This document shows, one piece after another, positions 6,589 to 12,426 of a stretch of 13,749 nucleotides of DNA. The stretch lies in contig DATCHD010000041.1 of NCBI GenBank assembly GCA_036508555.1, positions 1 through 13,749 on the forward strand. Reading direction: 5' to 3'. The position numbers were made by a program, and so were the translations under genes. Every line of letters starts with the position of its first letter. The stretch's first letter is position 1. The notes beneath the pieces were generated by a model. It was given only the letters and a program-made list of their open reading frames with translations, made no database searches and was not told where the DNA came from. Source of the stretch: CAINVV01 sp036508555. Its GTDB lineage: Bacteria > Bacteroidota > Bacteroidia > Bacteroidales > Prolixibacteraceae.

Positions 6589-7047
6589 ATGAAGAATTTG
6601 CTTATCCTTGTTTTTGTACTGCTTTTCTCCGGGATCCTGAAAGCCCAGGAGCAACAGGTGGTCGTGCCCTATACTTTAGCTGACCGTGACCGAACCATTA
6701 GGCTTGAAGCAAAAATGGAAGCCTTTGATGCAAAAATGGAAGCCCTTGAATCTAAAATGGATTCTCAAGAATCAAAGATGGATGTAAAGTTCTCAAAGAT
6801 GGATGTAAAGTTCGAGGCAGTCAATTCAAGAATTGATTACCTATTTTGGCTACAAGGAGTAATTGTTGCTTTAATCTTGTTCATGCTCGGATATATGATA
6901 TGGGATCGCAGAACAGCCTTGCAACCGGCATTGGAAAAAGCATCCGATGCAAATGAAAAAAGCACTACACTTATCCAGACACTTCGGGAATATTCAAAGA
7001 AGCACGCTGATCTGGCCGAAATCCTGAGAACACACGGAATACTCTAG
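6589..7047 (+). CDS. Signal-peptide/coiled-coil/transmembrane protein, paralogue 2 (152 aa, five heptads)
   Basis: The first 40 and last 45 residues are almost identical to paralogue 1, and the gene follows it after 21 bases, so it arose by tandem duplication. The middle differs. Residues 41-75 are five exact-length heptads (AKMEAFD, AKMEALE, SKMDSQE, SKMDVKF, SKMDVKF), and the membrane helix is a different sequence (LFWLQGVIVALILFMLGY) from that of paralogues 1 and 3. It therefore looks like a mosaic with conserved ends and an exchanged centre. Likely topology is as for paralogue 1, with a longer periplasmic coiled coil. Function unknown. Confidence 0.75.
   Translation: MKNLLILVFVLLFSGILKAQEQQVVVPYTLADRDRTIRLEAKMEAFDAKMEALESKMDSQESKMDVKFSKMDVKFEAVNSRIDYLFWLQGVIVALILFMLGYMIWDRRTALQPALEKASDANEKSTTLIQTLREYSKKHADLAEILRTHGIL
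6709..6813 (+). repeat. Five tandem 21-bp units encoding coiled-coil heptads
   Basis: Units have the pattern TCAAAGATGGATGTAAAGTTC; the last two are identical and the first two differ slightly. The repeat length equals one heptad, so copy-number change would lengthen the coil without breaking the frame. Confidence 0.8.
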
Positions 7048-7068
7048 CGGTTTAAAAATTGCACGCTT

Positions 7069-7164
7069 ATGAATTGGAAACCTCCAACTGAAAAAGACGA
7101 ACAACCTGAAAAGAAACAGCTCTCGTCACTTCCGTCCACAATGCAAAATAATACATTCAGCTAA
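7069..7164 (+). CDS. Small ORF, 31 aa, doubtful
   Basis: MNWKPPTEKDEQPEKKQLSS and 11 more residues, then TAA. It is charged and proline-rich with no recognisable family. It may be the first codons of a lost gene cut off by the sugar-transferase remnant that starts just after. Confidence 0.2.
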   Translation: MNWKPPTEKDEQPEKKQLSSLPSTMQNNTFS

Positions 7165-7175
7165 AGCTTTCATTG

Positions 7176-7615
7176 CATTAGTCCTATTTTCACTGTTATT
7201 AATCCCTGTTTGTATTTGTCTTCTCTTAACTGGCGAACATTAAATTTTCTATTTTCAAAAAAGAGTTGGATTCAAAAACAAATTGTTCGATATCTGGAAG
7301 TTTGCAACGATGCTGAAAAATAGCCCCAATATGGCTGGGGGTGCAATTCACGTCAAAACTACTATCAACAATGTTAAACCTGGATTGACAGGAATCGGAT
7401 CCATATCAGAATCTTCTTTATCACCTCAAGAGTTTTACCGTCTTCATATTGCTCCATACAAGGGAGAATTGGAGCTTTGGTACCAGAAACATCTTTCCTT
7501 CTATACTGATTTTATGCTTATGTTCTTAACAGCATGGGCTATTTTAGTCCCAAAAAGCAATTTAGTATATGTCGTTTTTAAAGATTTACCGAAGAGGCCT
7601 GTGATAATGGGCTAA
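7176..7615 (+). pseudogene. Sugar-transferase remnant, copy 3
   Basis: The order of pieces is as in copy 1, with the same catalytic-core deletion at GGTGCAATTCACGTCAAA. It also has a TAA at 7241 where copy 1 has TAT (GEH-stop-IFYFQKRVG). Unlike copies 1 and 2 it keeps the C-terminal region SESSLSPQEFYRLHIAPYKG, ELELWYQKHLSFYTDFM and LTAWAILVPKSNLVYVVFKD, which is the end expected for this family's cytosolic domain. It lacks the VFRDEERLL segment that copies 1 and 2 retain. It opens module 3. Confidence 0.75.
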
Positions 7616-7618
7616 TGG

Positions 7619-7706
7619 TGCCGGTCCCTGAGCGGAGTCGAAGGGTCAAGAGGGGAAATGAGACCCTTCGACTGCGCTCAGGGGACCGGAAGCTCAGGGA
7701 CCGGGG
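7619..7706. repeat. Dispersed palindrome, module 3
   Basis: It has the same two-arm structure and the same loop (TCAAGAGGGGAAATGA) as 4439-4512, followed by an extra half arm CTCAGGGACCGGGG at 7693-7706 that matches the right arm in module 1. It lies between the transferase remnant and the MTKEQ fragment. Confidence 0.85.
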
Positions 7707-7726
7707 TGCTGGAGCGGGGAATCAGA

Positions 7727-7795
7727 ATGACTAAAGAGCAACCGTCCGCGGTAGCATTTACAAAAACGTTATCAGATCCTTTCGGACGGCAAGCG
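7727..7795 (+). pseudogene. Conserved MTKEQPSAVAF fragment, module 3
   Basis: MTKEQPSAVAFTKTLSDPFG, then divergence. This is the third copy of the fragment, again immediately upstream of a TA operon. Confidence 0.45.
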
Positions 7796-7881
7796 AGGGG
7801 AAATATCCGACAGTTTCTTGCAATTTACGATTGCCAAAATATTTCATAACTTTACGAGATTCACAACAACAACATCAAATT

Positions 7882-8118
7882 ATGGATATTCAGGCATTAA
7901 AATTAGATTTAGTACAAAAGATTTTAAGTTCTACTAACCAGACACTTCTTTTTCGTGTAAATAATATTCTAAAGAAAGAAGTAGAAAAAGATTGGTGGGA
8001 TCAGTTGCCGCATGAAATTCAAGACTCGATTTTTGAGGGAATTCATGACATTGAAACAGGAAAAGTATTTACACATGAGCAGGTAATGGAGGAAGCCAAA
8101 CAAAAATACGGATTCTGA
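7882..8118 (+). CDS. Antitoxin of a RelE/ParE-type TA pair
   Basis: A 78-residue protein starting MDIQALKLDLVQKILSS. I prefer ATG 7882 over the upstream ATG at 7831 because a TAACTTTA promoter-like octamer at 7847-7854 lies between them. The C-terminal DWWDQLPHEIQDSIFEGIHD region followed by EQVMEEAKQKYGF is typical of Bacteroidota antitoxins paired with ParE-like proteins. The toxin ATG follows its stop by one base. No lesion is seen. Confidence 0.7.
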   Translation: MDIQALKLDLVQKILSSTNQTLLFRVNNILKKEVEKDWWDQLPHEIQDSIFEGIHDIETGKVFTHEQVMEEAKQKYGF

Positions 8119-8119
8119 C

Positions 8120-8425
8120 ATGAATATTATTTGGTCTGCAAAAGCAAAAATTACTTTTTTCCATGTAATTGATTATCTGAATGAAAATTGGACAAAAAAG
8201 GAAATTATCCAATTTAATCAGAGGACTCAAATCACGATAAACGTCATTAAGAAGAATCCCGGTATATTTCCTGCCTCAATAAAATACAAAGAAATTCGAA
8301 AAGCCATTATCGATAAAAACAACTCATTCTATTACAAAATAGACTTTTGCAGTCAAAAAATCCACCTCCTGGCATTTTTTGATTGCAGACAAGATCCTAA
8401 AAAATTAATATTAAACATCCGTTAA
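8120..8425 (+). CDS. RelE/ParE-superfamily toxin, intact
   Basis: A 101-residue protein with the family layout: N-terminal strand IIWSAKAK, a helical pair with FFHVIDYLNENW and NVIKKNPGIFP, then strands KEIRKAIIDKNNSFYYKI and the conserved end IHLLAFFDCRQDPKKL. Members either cleave ribosome-bound mRNA (RelE) or poison gyrase (ParE). The sequence alone does not settle which; the WSAKA/ARKD-like end is closer to ParE-type proteins. Length is normal and the frame intact. It fills the TA slot of module 3. Confidence 0.8.
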   Translation: MNIIWSAKAKITFFHVIDYLNENWTKKEIIQFNQRTQITINVIKKNPGIFPASIKYKEIRKAIIDKNNSFYYKIDFCSQKIHLLAFFDCRQDPKKLILNIR

Positions 8426-8576
8426 ACATATTGGCTGCCGAAATCTGGCAATATCACTTACGGCAATGAAAGGAAAACGCGCTGCCGGTCGGATTGGGCT
8501 GTCCAAAAACAGGTTGCCAATCAGTACAACCATAACGGATGTAAATGAATCAGAGATAACCCAATCCAGCGTCATG
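8426..8576. other. Unassigned stretch, possible coding debris
   Basis: One frame reads NITYGNERKTRCRSDWAVQK without stops, which has the feel of a gene fragment, but I cannot name it. The ATG at 8466 gives only a repeat-derived ORF. Confidence 0.25.
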
Positions 8577-8700
8577 CGTCATGCTGAATTTATTTCAGCA
8601 TCCCCTGATTATAGCTGTCATCCCTCGTTTGAAACGAGGGATGACAGCTATAATCAGGGGATTCCGAATCAAGTTCGGAATGACGTCTCGGAATGACGGC
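8577..8700. repeat. Nested dispersed palindromes with a near-perfect long hairpin
   Basis: A GCTGAA...TTCAGC element (8583-8599) is followed by a hairpin with 29-bp perfect arms and one loop base (8602-8630, 8632-8660; arm begins CCCCTGATTATAGCTGTC). Then a GATTCCGAATCAAGTTCGGA element (8660-8680) and a partial repeat GTCTCGGAATGACGG follow. The UDPGP-like remnant starts directly at its end. Confidence 0.85.
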
Positions 8701-8998
8701 ACGTTGCGCTCATCAATTGGGCAAAATCAGCAGGTGAGGCCGAAGATTACCGGGATAACTTATCTTCGCAGTGCATTCATCCGGTAGGAATTGGTACGAG
8801 AGACCGAAAAAGTCAAGGTGGCGGTTTACAGAATGGCTTCCCATATGCCCACCTATGTCACCATCAAAGAGGTAAAAAAACGTTGGGGCAAAGGTCCCCA
8901 GAATGAGGGGCCAGCAACTCAAAGATGTGTCCCAACTGGACGGTTGGTTACGGGATGGTTCAAAAGATTACATTGACTCAATTTGTAAATGGGATTAA
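8701..8998 (+). pseudogene. UDPGP-like pyrophosphorylase remnant, smaller copy
   Basis: It matches 5332-5440 and then 5730-5925 with the same downstream junction, but 295 bp between two ACCGAA repeats (5435 and 5730 in the larger copy) is missing and one ACCGAA remains at 8803-8808. The retained pieces are ALINWAKSAGEAEDYRDNLS, PTYVTIKEVKKRWGKG and, in another frame, LDGWLRDGSKDYIDSICKWD. It is not functional. Confidence 0.75.
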
Positions 8999-9055
8999 TA
9001 CTATCCGATCAGAAATATACCGGCATCCTGATTTTACTTTTTCGATTATTTACCG

Positions 9056-9063
9056 TAACTTCG
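9056..9063 (+). promoter_or_regulatory. Promoter-like block TAACTTCG of paralogue 3
   Basis: The sequence TTTACCGTAACTTCGTG (9050-9066) is the same as before paralogue 1 (6151-6167). Confidence 0.35.
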
Positions 9064-9079
9064 TGTTAGATATTAAGTC

Positions 9080-9487
9080 ATGAAGAAGTTGCTTATCCTT
9101 GTTTTTGTTTTGCTTTTCTCCGGGACCCTAAAAGCCCAGGAGCAACAAGTTGTAGTGCCTTATACTTTAGCTGATCGCGATCGCGCGATTCGTACTGAAA
9201 TAAAGATGGAGGCACTCGAAGCAAAGATGGATTTAAGATTCGAAAGCATCCAATTGCAAATTAATCATTTGAGCGCTCTTTTCTATTGGGGGTTTGGTAT
9301 ATTGATTACCCTATTTATTTTTATGATGGGTTACATGATTTGGGATCGCAGGACAGCCTTGCAACCAGCTTTGGACAAAGCATCTGATGCAAATGAAAAA
9401 AGCACTACACTTATCCAGACGCTTCGGGAATATTCAAAGAAGCACGCTGATCTGGCCGAAATCCTGAGAACACACGGAATACTATAA
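9080..9487 (+). CDS. Signal-peptide/coiled-coil/transmembrane protein, paralogue 3 (135 aa, two heptads)
   Basis: It has the same plan as paralogue 1: signal peptide ending LKAQ, VVVPYTLADRDRAIRTE, two heptads (IKMEALE, AKMDLRF), the membrane helix FYWGFGILITLFIFMMGYM and the conserved tail LAEILRTHGIL. The membrane segment follows paralogue 1 while the heptad count is intermediate between paralogues 1 and 2. It sits after the UDPGP-like remnant of module 3 exactly as paralogue 1 does in module 2, so the duplication unit included both. It is the last gene before gmd. Function unknown. Confidence 0.75.
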   Translation: MKKLLILVFVLLFSGTLKAQEQQVVVPYTLADRDRAIRTEIKMEALEAKMDLRFESIQLQINHLSALFYWGFGILITLFIFMMGYMIWDRRTALQPALDKASDANEKSTTLIQTLREYSKKHADLAEILRTHGIL

Positions 9488-9496
9488 AAGGACGGC

Positions 9497-9558
9497 CACC
9501 CCTCGGCTCCGCTCGGGGACCGGTTCATTTGTGTCTATTTGTGTGCATTTGTGGATAG
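9497..9558. repeat. Half palindrome and TTTGTG-type repeats upstream of gmd
   Basis: CTCCGCTCGGGGACCGG is a degraded arm of the GGTCCCTGAGCGGAG family. It is followed by three ATTTGTG units (ATTTGTGTCTATTTGTGTGC...), a style of intergenic repeat I recall from Bacteroidota. Confidence 0.5.
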
Positions 9559-9598
9559 TTTTCTTTTATTCTGTGGAAAAAAATAAATCCTAACTTAT

Positions 9599-10858
9599 AT
9601 GCAACAAAAAACTGCCCTTATCACCGGCGTAACCGGTCAGGATGGCGCCTACCTCAGCGAGTACCTCCTCAAGAAAGGATACATCGTGCATGGCATCAAG
9701 CGTCGTTCATCTTTGTTTAACACCGACCGCATCGACCATATCTACGAAGATCCTCATGTTGAGAATCAGCACTTCAAACTCCACTACGGTGATCTGACCG
9801 ACAGCATGAACCTCACCAAGATTATCCAGGAGGTACAACCCGACGAGATTTACAACCTGGCAGCCATGAGCCATGTGGCGGTTAGTTTTGAGACACCTGA
9901 GTATACGGCGAATGCTGATGGACTTGGAACTTTGCGCATTCTGGAAGCCGTTAGATTACTCGGATTATCAAAGATTACGCGGATTTATCAGGCATCTACA
10001 TCTGAACTTTATGGAATGGTTCAAGAGGTTCCCCAATCGGAGAAAACTCCTTTTTATCCCCGTTCTCCTTATGCGGTGGCCAAAATGTACGCCTACTGGA
10101 TCACGGTAAATTACCGGGAAGCATATAATATGTATGCCTGCAATGGGATATTGTTCAACCACGAATCTCCCATCCGGGGTGAAACTTTTGTCACCCGAAA
10201 GATTACCCGTGCTCTCAGCAGAATCGTGCTGGGCATGCAGGAGACCGTCTTCCTAGGTAATCTTTCTTCTAAACGCGACTGGGGCCATGCCAAGGACTAT
10301 GTGGAGGCCATGTACCTGATTCTGCAACAAGACCAACCGGAAGATTACGTTATCGCCACCGGCATCACCACCACCATCCGCGATTTCATCCGTATGGCCG
10401 GCCACGAAATAGGAATCAATATCGAATTCACCGGCGAAGGAGCCAACGAAAAAGGCTACCTCGCCTCCATCAACGAACCCCTCTTCCTCGAAAAAGTAGG
10501 AATTCAATATCTGGAATCATTAAAGTCCCGTCTCCGGAACTGCCCTTCGACAGGCTCAGGGACCGGGGTTCAGGGACCGGAGAGGGAGCGGATTATCCAT
10601 CAACCGGTCGCTGAGCGGAGTCGAAGCGCCTGCCCCAAAGCGCTTCCGTTTGTAGCCGTCGATACCAAGTACTTCCGTCCCACCGAGGTCGACCTCCTCA
10701 TCGGCGACCCTACCAAAGCCATGACCAAACTCGGGTGGAAACCCCGATACGACTTGCAGGGCCTCATTACCGACATGATGCAATCCGATATCCACCTGAT
10801 GAAAAAAGATGCTTATCTCCGCGAAGGCGGTTACCGTACACTCAATTACTTCGAATGA
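9599..10858 (+). CDS. gmd: GDP-mannose 4,6-dehydratase with a repeat-derived insertion
   Basis: It converts GDP-D-mannose to GDP-4-keto-6-deoxy-D-mannose, the first step to GDP-L-fucose, in the cytosol. The Rossmann motif GVTGQDGAYLSEYLL is at residues 10-24. The catalytic residues T134 and E136 (STSE), Y158 and K162 (YAVAK) are all present at the usual offset from the E. coli enzyme, and NHESPIRGETFVTRKIT and YFRPTEVDLLIGDPTKA are intact. At 419 residues it is about 45 longer than usual. The excess lies at about residues 304-348, where two palindrome arms were inserted in frame. The family's conserved ends flank the insertion on both sides, so it may be tolerated as a loop. fcl follows 57 bases downstream. 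Confidence 0.93.
   Translation: MQQKTALITGVTGQDGAYLSEYLLKKGYIVHGIKRRSSLFNTDRIDHIYEDPHVENQHFKLHYGDLTDSMNLTKIIQEVQPDEIYNLAAMSHVAVSFETPEYTANADGLGTLRILEAVRLLGLSKITRIYQASTSELYGMVQEVPQSEKTPFYPRSPYAVAKMYAYWITVNYREAYNMYACNGILFNHESPIRGETFVTRKITRALSRIVLGMQETVFLGNLSSKRDWGHAKDYVEAMYLILQQDQPEDYVIATGITTTIRDFIRMAGHEIGINIEFTGEGANEKGYLASINEPLFLEKVGIQYLESLKSRLRNCPSTGSGTGVQGPERERIIHQPVAERSRSACPKALPFVAVDTKYFRPTEVDLLIGDPTKAMTKLGWKPRYDLQGLITDMMQSDIHLMKKDAYLREGGYRTLNYFE
10543..10628. repeat. Dispersed palindrome pair inside gmd
   Basis: The left arm CCCTTCGACAGGCTCAGGGA plus CCGG (10543-10566), a partial extra copy TCAGGGACCGG (10570-10580), and the right arm (10603-10627, GGTCGCTGAGCGGAGTCGAA) are the same family as the intergenic palindromes. 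They are read through as CPSTGSGTGVQG and QPVAERSRSA. Confidence 0.85.
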
Positions 10859-10878
10859 TAGGATTTCAATGTCCCATT

Positions 10879-10915
10879 CAGAATCCGTGTAATCATTTTT
10901 AAATCAGCGAAATCT
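10879..10915. repeat. ATCCGTGTAAT / GCGAAATCT repeat upstream of fcl
   Basis: GAATCCGTGTAATCATTTTT and AATCAGCGAAATCTATG abut the fcl start. Nearly the same words recur inside fcl at 11678-11712. Confidence 0.45.
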
Positions 10916-12136
10916 ATGATATTTGAAGACAAAATATATGTGGCAGGTCATACAGGTTTAGTTGGCTCTGCCCTGTGGAAAAATTTGCTGACCAAAGGAT
11001 ATAACAACCTCGTGGGTAAAACCATCGACGAACTGGATCTGATGGACACCAGGGCAGTCAATACTTTCTTTGCGGAGGAGAAGCCGGAGTATGTGATATT
11101 AGCAGCAGCTAAAGTTGGGGGCATCGTTGCCAACAACACTTACCGCGGACAATTTATATATGAGAATTTGATGATCCAGAACAACGTGATCCATGCATCC
11201 TACATACACAAGGTAAAGAAACTGCTCTTTTTGGGCAGCACCTGCATCTATCCACGTGATGCGCCCCAGCCCATGCCCGAGGATTGCCTGCTCACCTCTC
11301 CATTGGAATACACCAACGAACCATATGCCATCGCCAAGATTGCCGGAGTCAAGATGTGCGAGAGCTACAACCTGCAGTACGGCACCAACTTTATCTCAGT
11401 GATGCCTACTAATTTGTATGGGCCGAATGATAATTTCGATCTGGAGAAATCGCATGTGCTGCCAGGGTTGCTGCGGAAGGTGCATCTGGGGAAATGTTTG
11501 CAAGAGGGAAACTGGGAGGCTATTCGGGAAGACTTGAACAGAAGGCCAATTGAAGGGAGGACTGGAGCTGAGGATGGAAAGACGGAAGGATGGAGAGACG
11601 GAGAGAACGGAGAAAAGGAGAAGATGAGAAGTTGGGAAAATGAGAAAGCAATCATTAACATCCTTGATAAATACGGAATCCGCGTAAATTCGTCTGAATC
11701 CGTGAAATCTATTTCCGTGGAGATTTGGGGGACAGGTACTCCAATGCGAGAGTTTTTATGGAGTGAAGAGATGGCAGATGCGTGCGTTTATCTTATGGAG
11801 CAGGTAGATTTTGGGGATTTGAGGGGCCCTTCGACTGCGCTCAGGGACCGGCTTGTTCCTCTCGCGGTCGCTGAGCGGAGTCGAAGCGTTTCGCCTGAAG
11901 TACGAAATACACATATTAATATTGGTACTGGTAAGGAAATATCTATAAAAGACCTGGCGTTATTAATCAAAGAGAAAGTTGGCTTTAATGGAGAGTTAGT
12001 CTTCAACACATCCAAGCCCGACGGTACCATGCGCAAACTCACCGATCCTTCCAAAATACATTCCCTTGGGTGGCACCACAAGATTGAAATCGGAGAAGGG
12101 ATTGAAAAGCTGTATCGTTGGTACTTGAAAAATTAA
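10916..12136 (+). CDS. fcl: GDP-L-fucose synthase with three unusual inserts
   Basis: This epimerase-reductase turns GDP-4-keto-6-deoxy-D-mannose into GDP-L-fucose using NADPH. It has GHTGLVGSAL (residues 11-20), GSTCIYP with S108 and C110, Y137 and K141 (YAIAK), and H180, which all match the E. coli catalytic and epimerisation residues with an offset of one. WGTGTPMREFLWSEEMADAC and TSKPDGTMRKL are intact. It has 406 residues against about 320 in E. coli. Part of the excess (EGNWEAIREDLNRRPIEG) is normal for Bacteroidota. The rest comes from a purine-rich tract (215-245), an ATTCGTG-type repeat (255-268) and a palindrome pair (303-328). All are in frame and all motifs survive, so activity is plausible but not assured. 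Confidence 0.93.
   Translation: MIFEDKIYVAGHTGLVGSALWKNLLTKGYNNLVGKTIDELDLMDTRAVNTFFAEEKPEYVILAAAKVGGIVANNTYRGQFIYENLMIQNNVIHASYIHKVKKLLFLGSTCIYPRDAPQPMPEDCLLTSPLEYTNEPYAIAKIAGVKMCESYNLQYGTNFISVMPTNLYGPNDNFDLEKSHVLPGLLRKVHLGKCLQEGNWEAIREDLNRRPIEGRTGAEDGKTEGWRDGENGEKEKMRSWENEKAIINILDKYGIRVNSSESVKSISVEIWGTGTPMREFLWSEEMADACVYLMEQVDFGDLRGPSTALRDRLVPLAVAERSRSVSPEVRNTHINIGTGKEISIKDLALLIKEKVGFNGELVFNTSKPDGTMRKLTDPSKIHSLGWHHKIEIGEGIEKLYRWYLKN
11558..11650 (+). repeat. Purine-rich low-complexity insert in fcl
   Basis: It is made of GGAAAGACGGAAGGATGGAG-like units then AGAAGTTGGG, almost all purine on this strand. It encodes RTGAEDGKTEGWRDGENGEK and lies where Bacteroidota homologues have a short variable loop. 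Confidence 0.6.
11678..11721 (+). repeat. ATTCGTG-type repeat captured in fcl
   Basis: AATCCGCGTAAATTCGTCTG then AATCCGTGAAATCTATTTCC, matching the style of 10879-10915 and 12948-12979. It is translated as IRVNSSESVKSISVE. Confidence 0.6.
11827..11888. repeat. Dispersed palindrome pair inside fcl
   Basis: The left arm CCCTTCGACTGCGCTCAGGG plus ACCGG (11827-11851) and the right arm CGGTCGCTGAGCGGAGTCGA plus AGCG (11865-11888) are inverse to each other. They are read through as GPSTALRDRL and VAERSRSVS. Confidence 0.85.
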
Positions 12137-12137
12137 T

Positions 12138-12145
12138 TAACTTTG
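12138..12145 (+). promoter_or_regulatory. Candidate -7 element TAACTTTG
   Basis: It fits TAnnTTTG exactly and begins two bases after the fcl stop, so it would serve the small gene at 12177. A TTG at 12118-12120 lies 17 bases upstream. Confidence 0.4.
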
Positions 12146-12176
12146 TGGGTGAGTGATAATAAATAACTTTTTCAAC

Positions 12177-12356
12177 ATGCCTGAAAATAGAACAAAAGAT
12201 CAGAAAAAAAACTATAAGGATTGGACTTTACCTGGAAATTCGCTAAGTCAGGATGAATTTCTGGACGGAATTCAAAAAGCTGAAGAGGGTCCTTTTATGA
12301 CATTTGAAGAGCATCATGCAAAAATGGATAAATGGATACAAGAAAACTTTAGGTAG
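12177..12356 (+). CDS. Small antitoxin-like protein without an adjacent toxin
   Basis: Starting at ATG 12177 it gives 59 residues (MPENRTKDQKKNYKDWTLPG...). An alternative frame start at 12153 overlaps the leader. The segment SQDEFLDGIQKAEEGPFMTF then EEHHAKMDKWIQ resembles small antitoxins that precede RelE-type toxins in Bacteroidota. No toxin follows: the next gene, at 12427, begins another TA pair with its own promoter. It is either an orphan antitoxin or a solitary small protein. The frame is intact. Confidence 0.5.
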   Translation: MPENRTKDQKKNYKDWTLPGNSLSQDEFLDGIQKAEEGPFMTFEEHHAKMDKWIQENFR

Positions 12357-12393
12357 TTGTCTTTCCCGGAAATCTTGCCCACTATAAATTCTT

Positions 12394-12401
12394 TATCTTT
12401 G
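12394..12401 (+). promoter_or_regulatory. Candidate -7 element TATCTTTG
   Basis: It fits TAnnTTTG, 25 bases before ATG 12427, and is the same octamer as at 3267. Confidence 0.45.
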
Positions 12402-12426
12402 TGCATTGCAGAAAAAAACTTTGACC

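Noticed and set aside
1905..7706. CRISPR array formed by the repeated palindromes
   Set aside because: The elements are more than 2.5 kb apart, are inverted-repeat hairpins, and have no regular spacers or cas genes nearby.
8466..8787. Two overlapping forward ORFs (starting 8466 and 8581) with sequences such as MRHAEFISASPDYS
   Set aside because: They are translations of the nested palindromes at 8577-8700; such ORFs are produced by this repeat type in any genome and have no independent coding signal.
9968..10795. Several reverse-strand ORFs of 60-84 codons opposite gmd
   Set aside because: They are antisense shadows of a well-supported gene with complete family motifs.
10948..12081. Reverse-strand ORFs of 63-98 codons opposite fcl
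   Set aside because: Antisense shadows; the longest overlaps the purine-rich tract and its low-complexity Ser/Pro/Phe composition reflects that.
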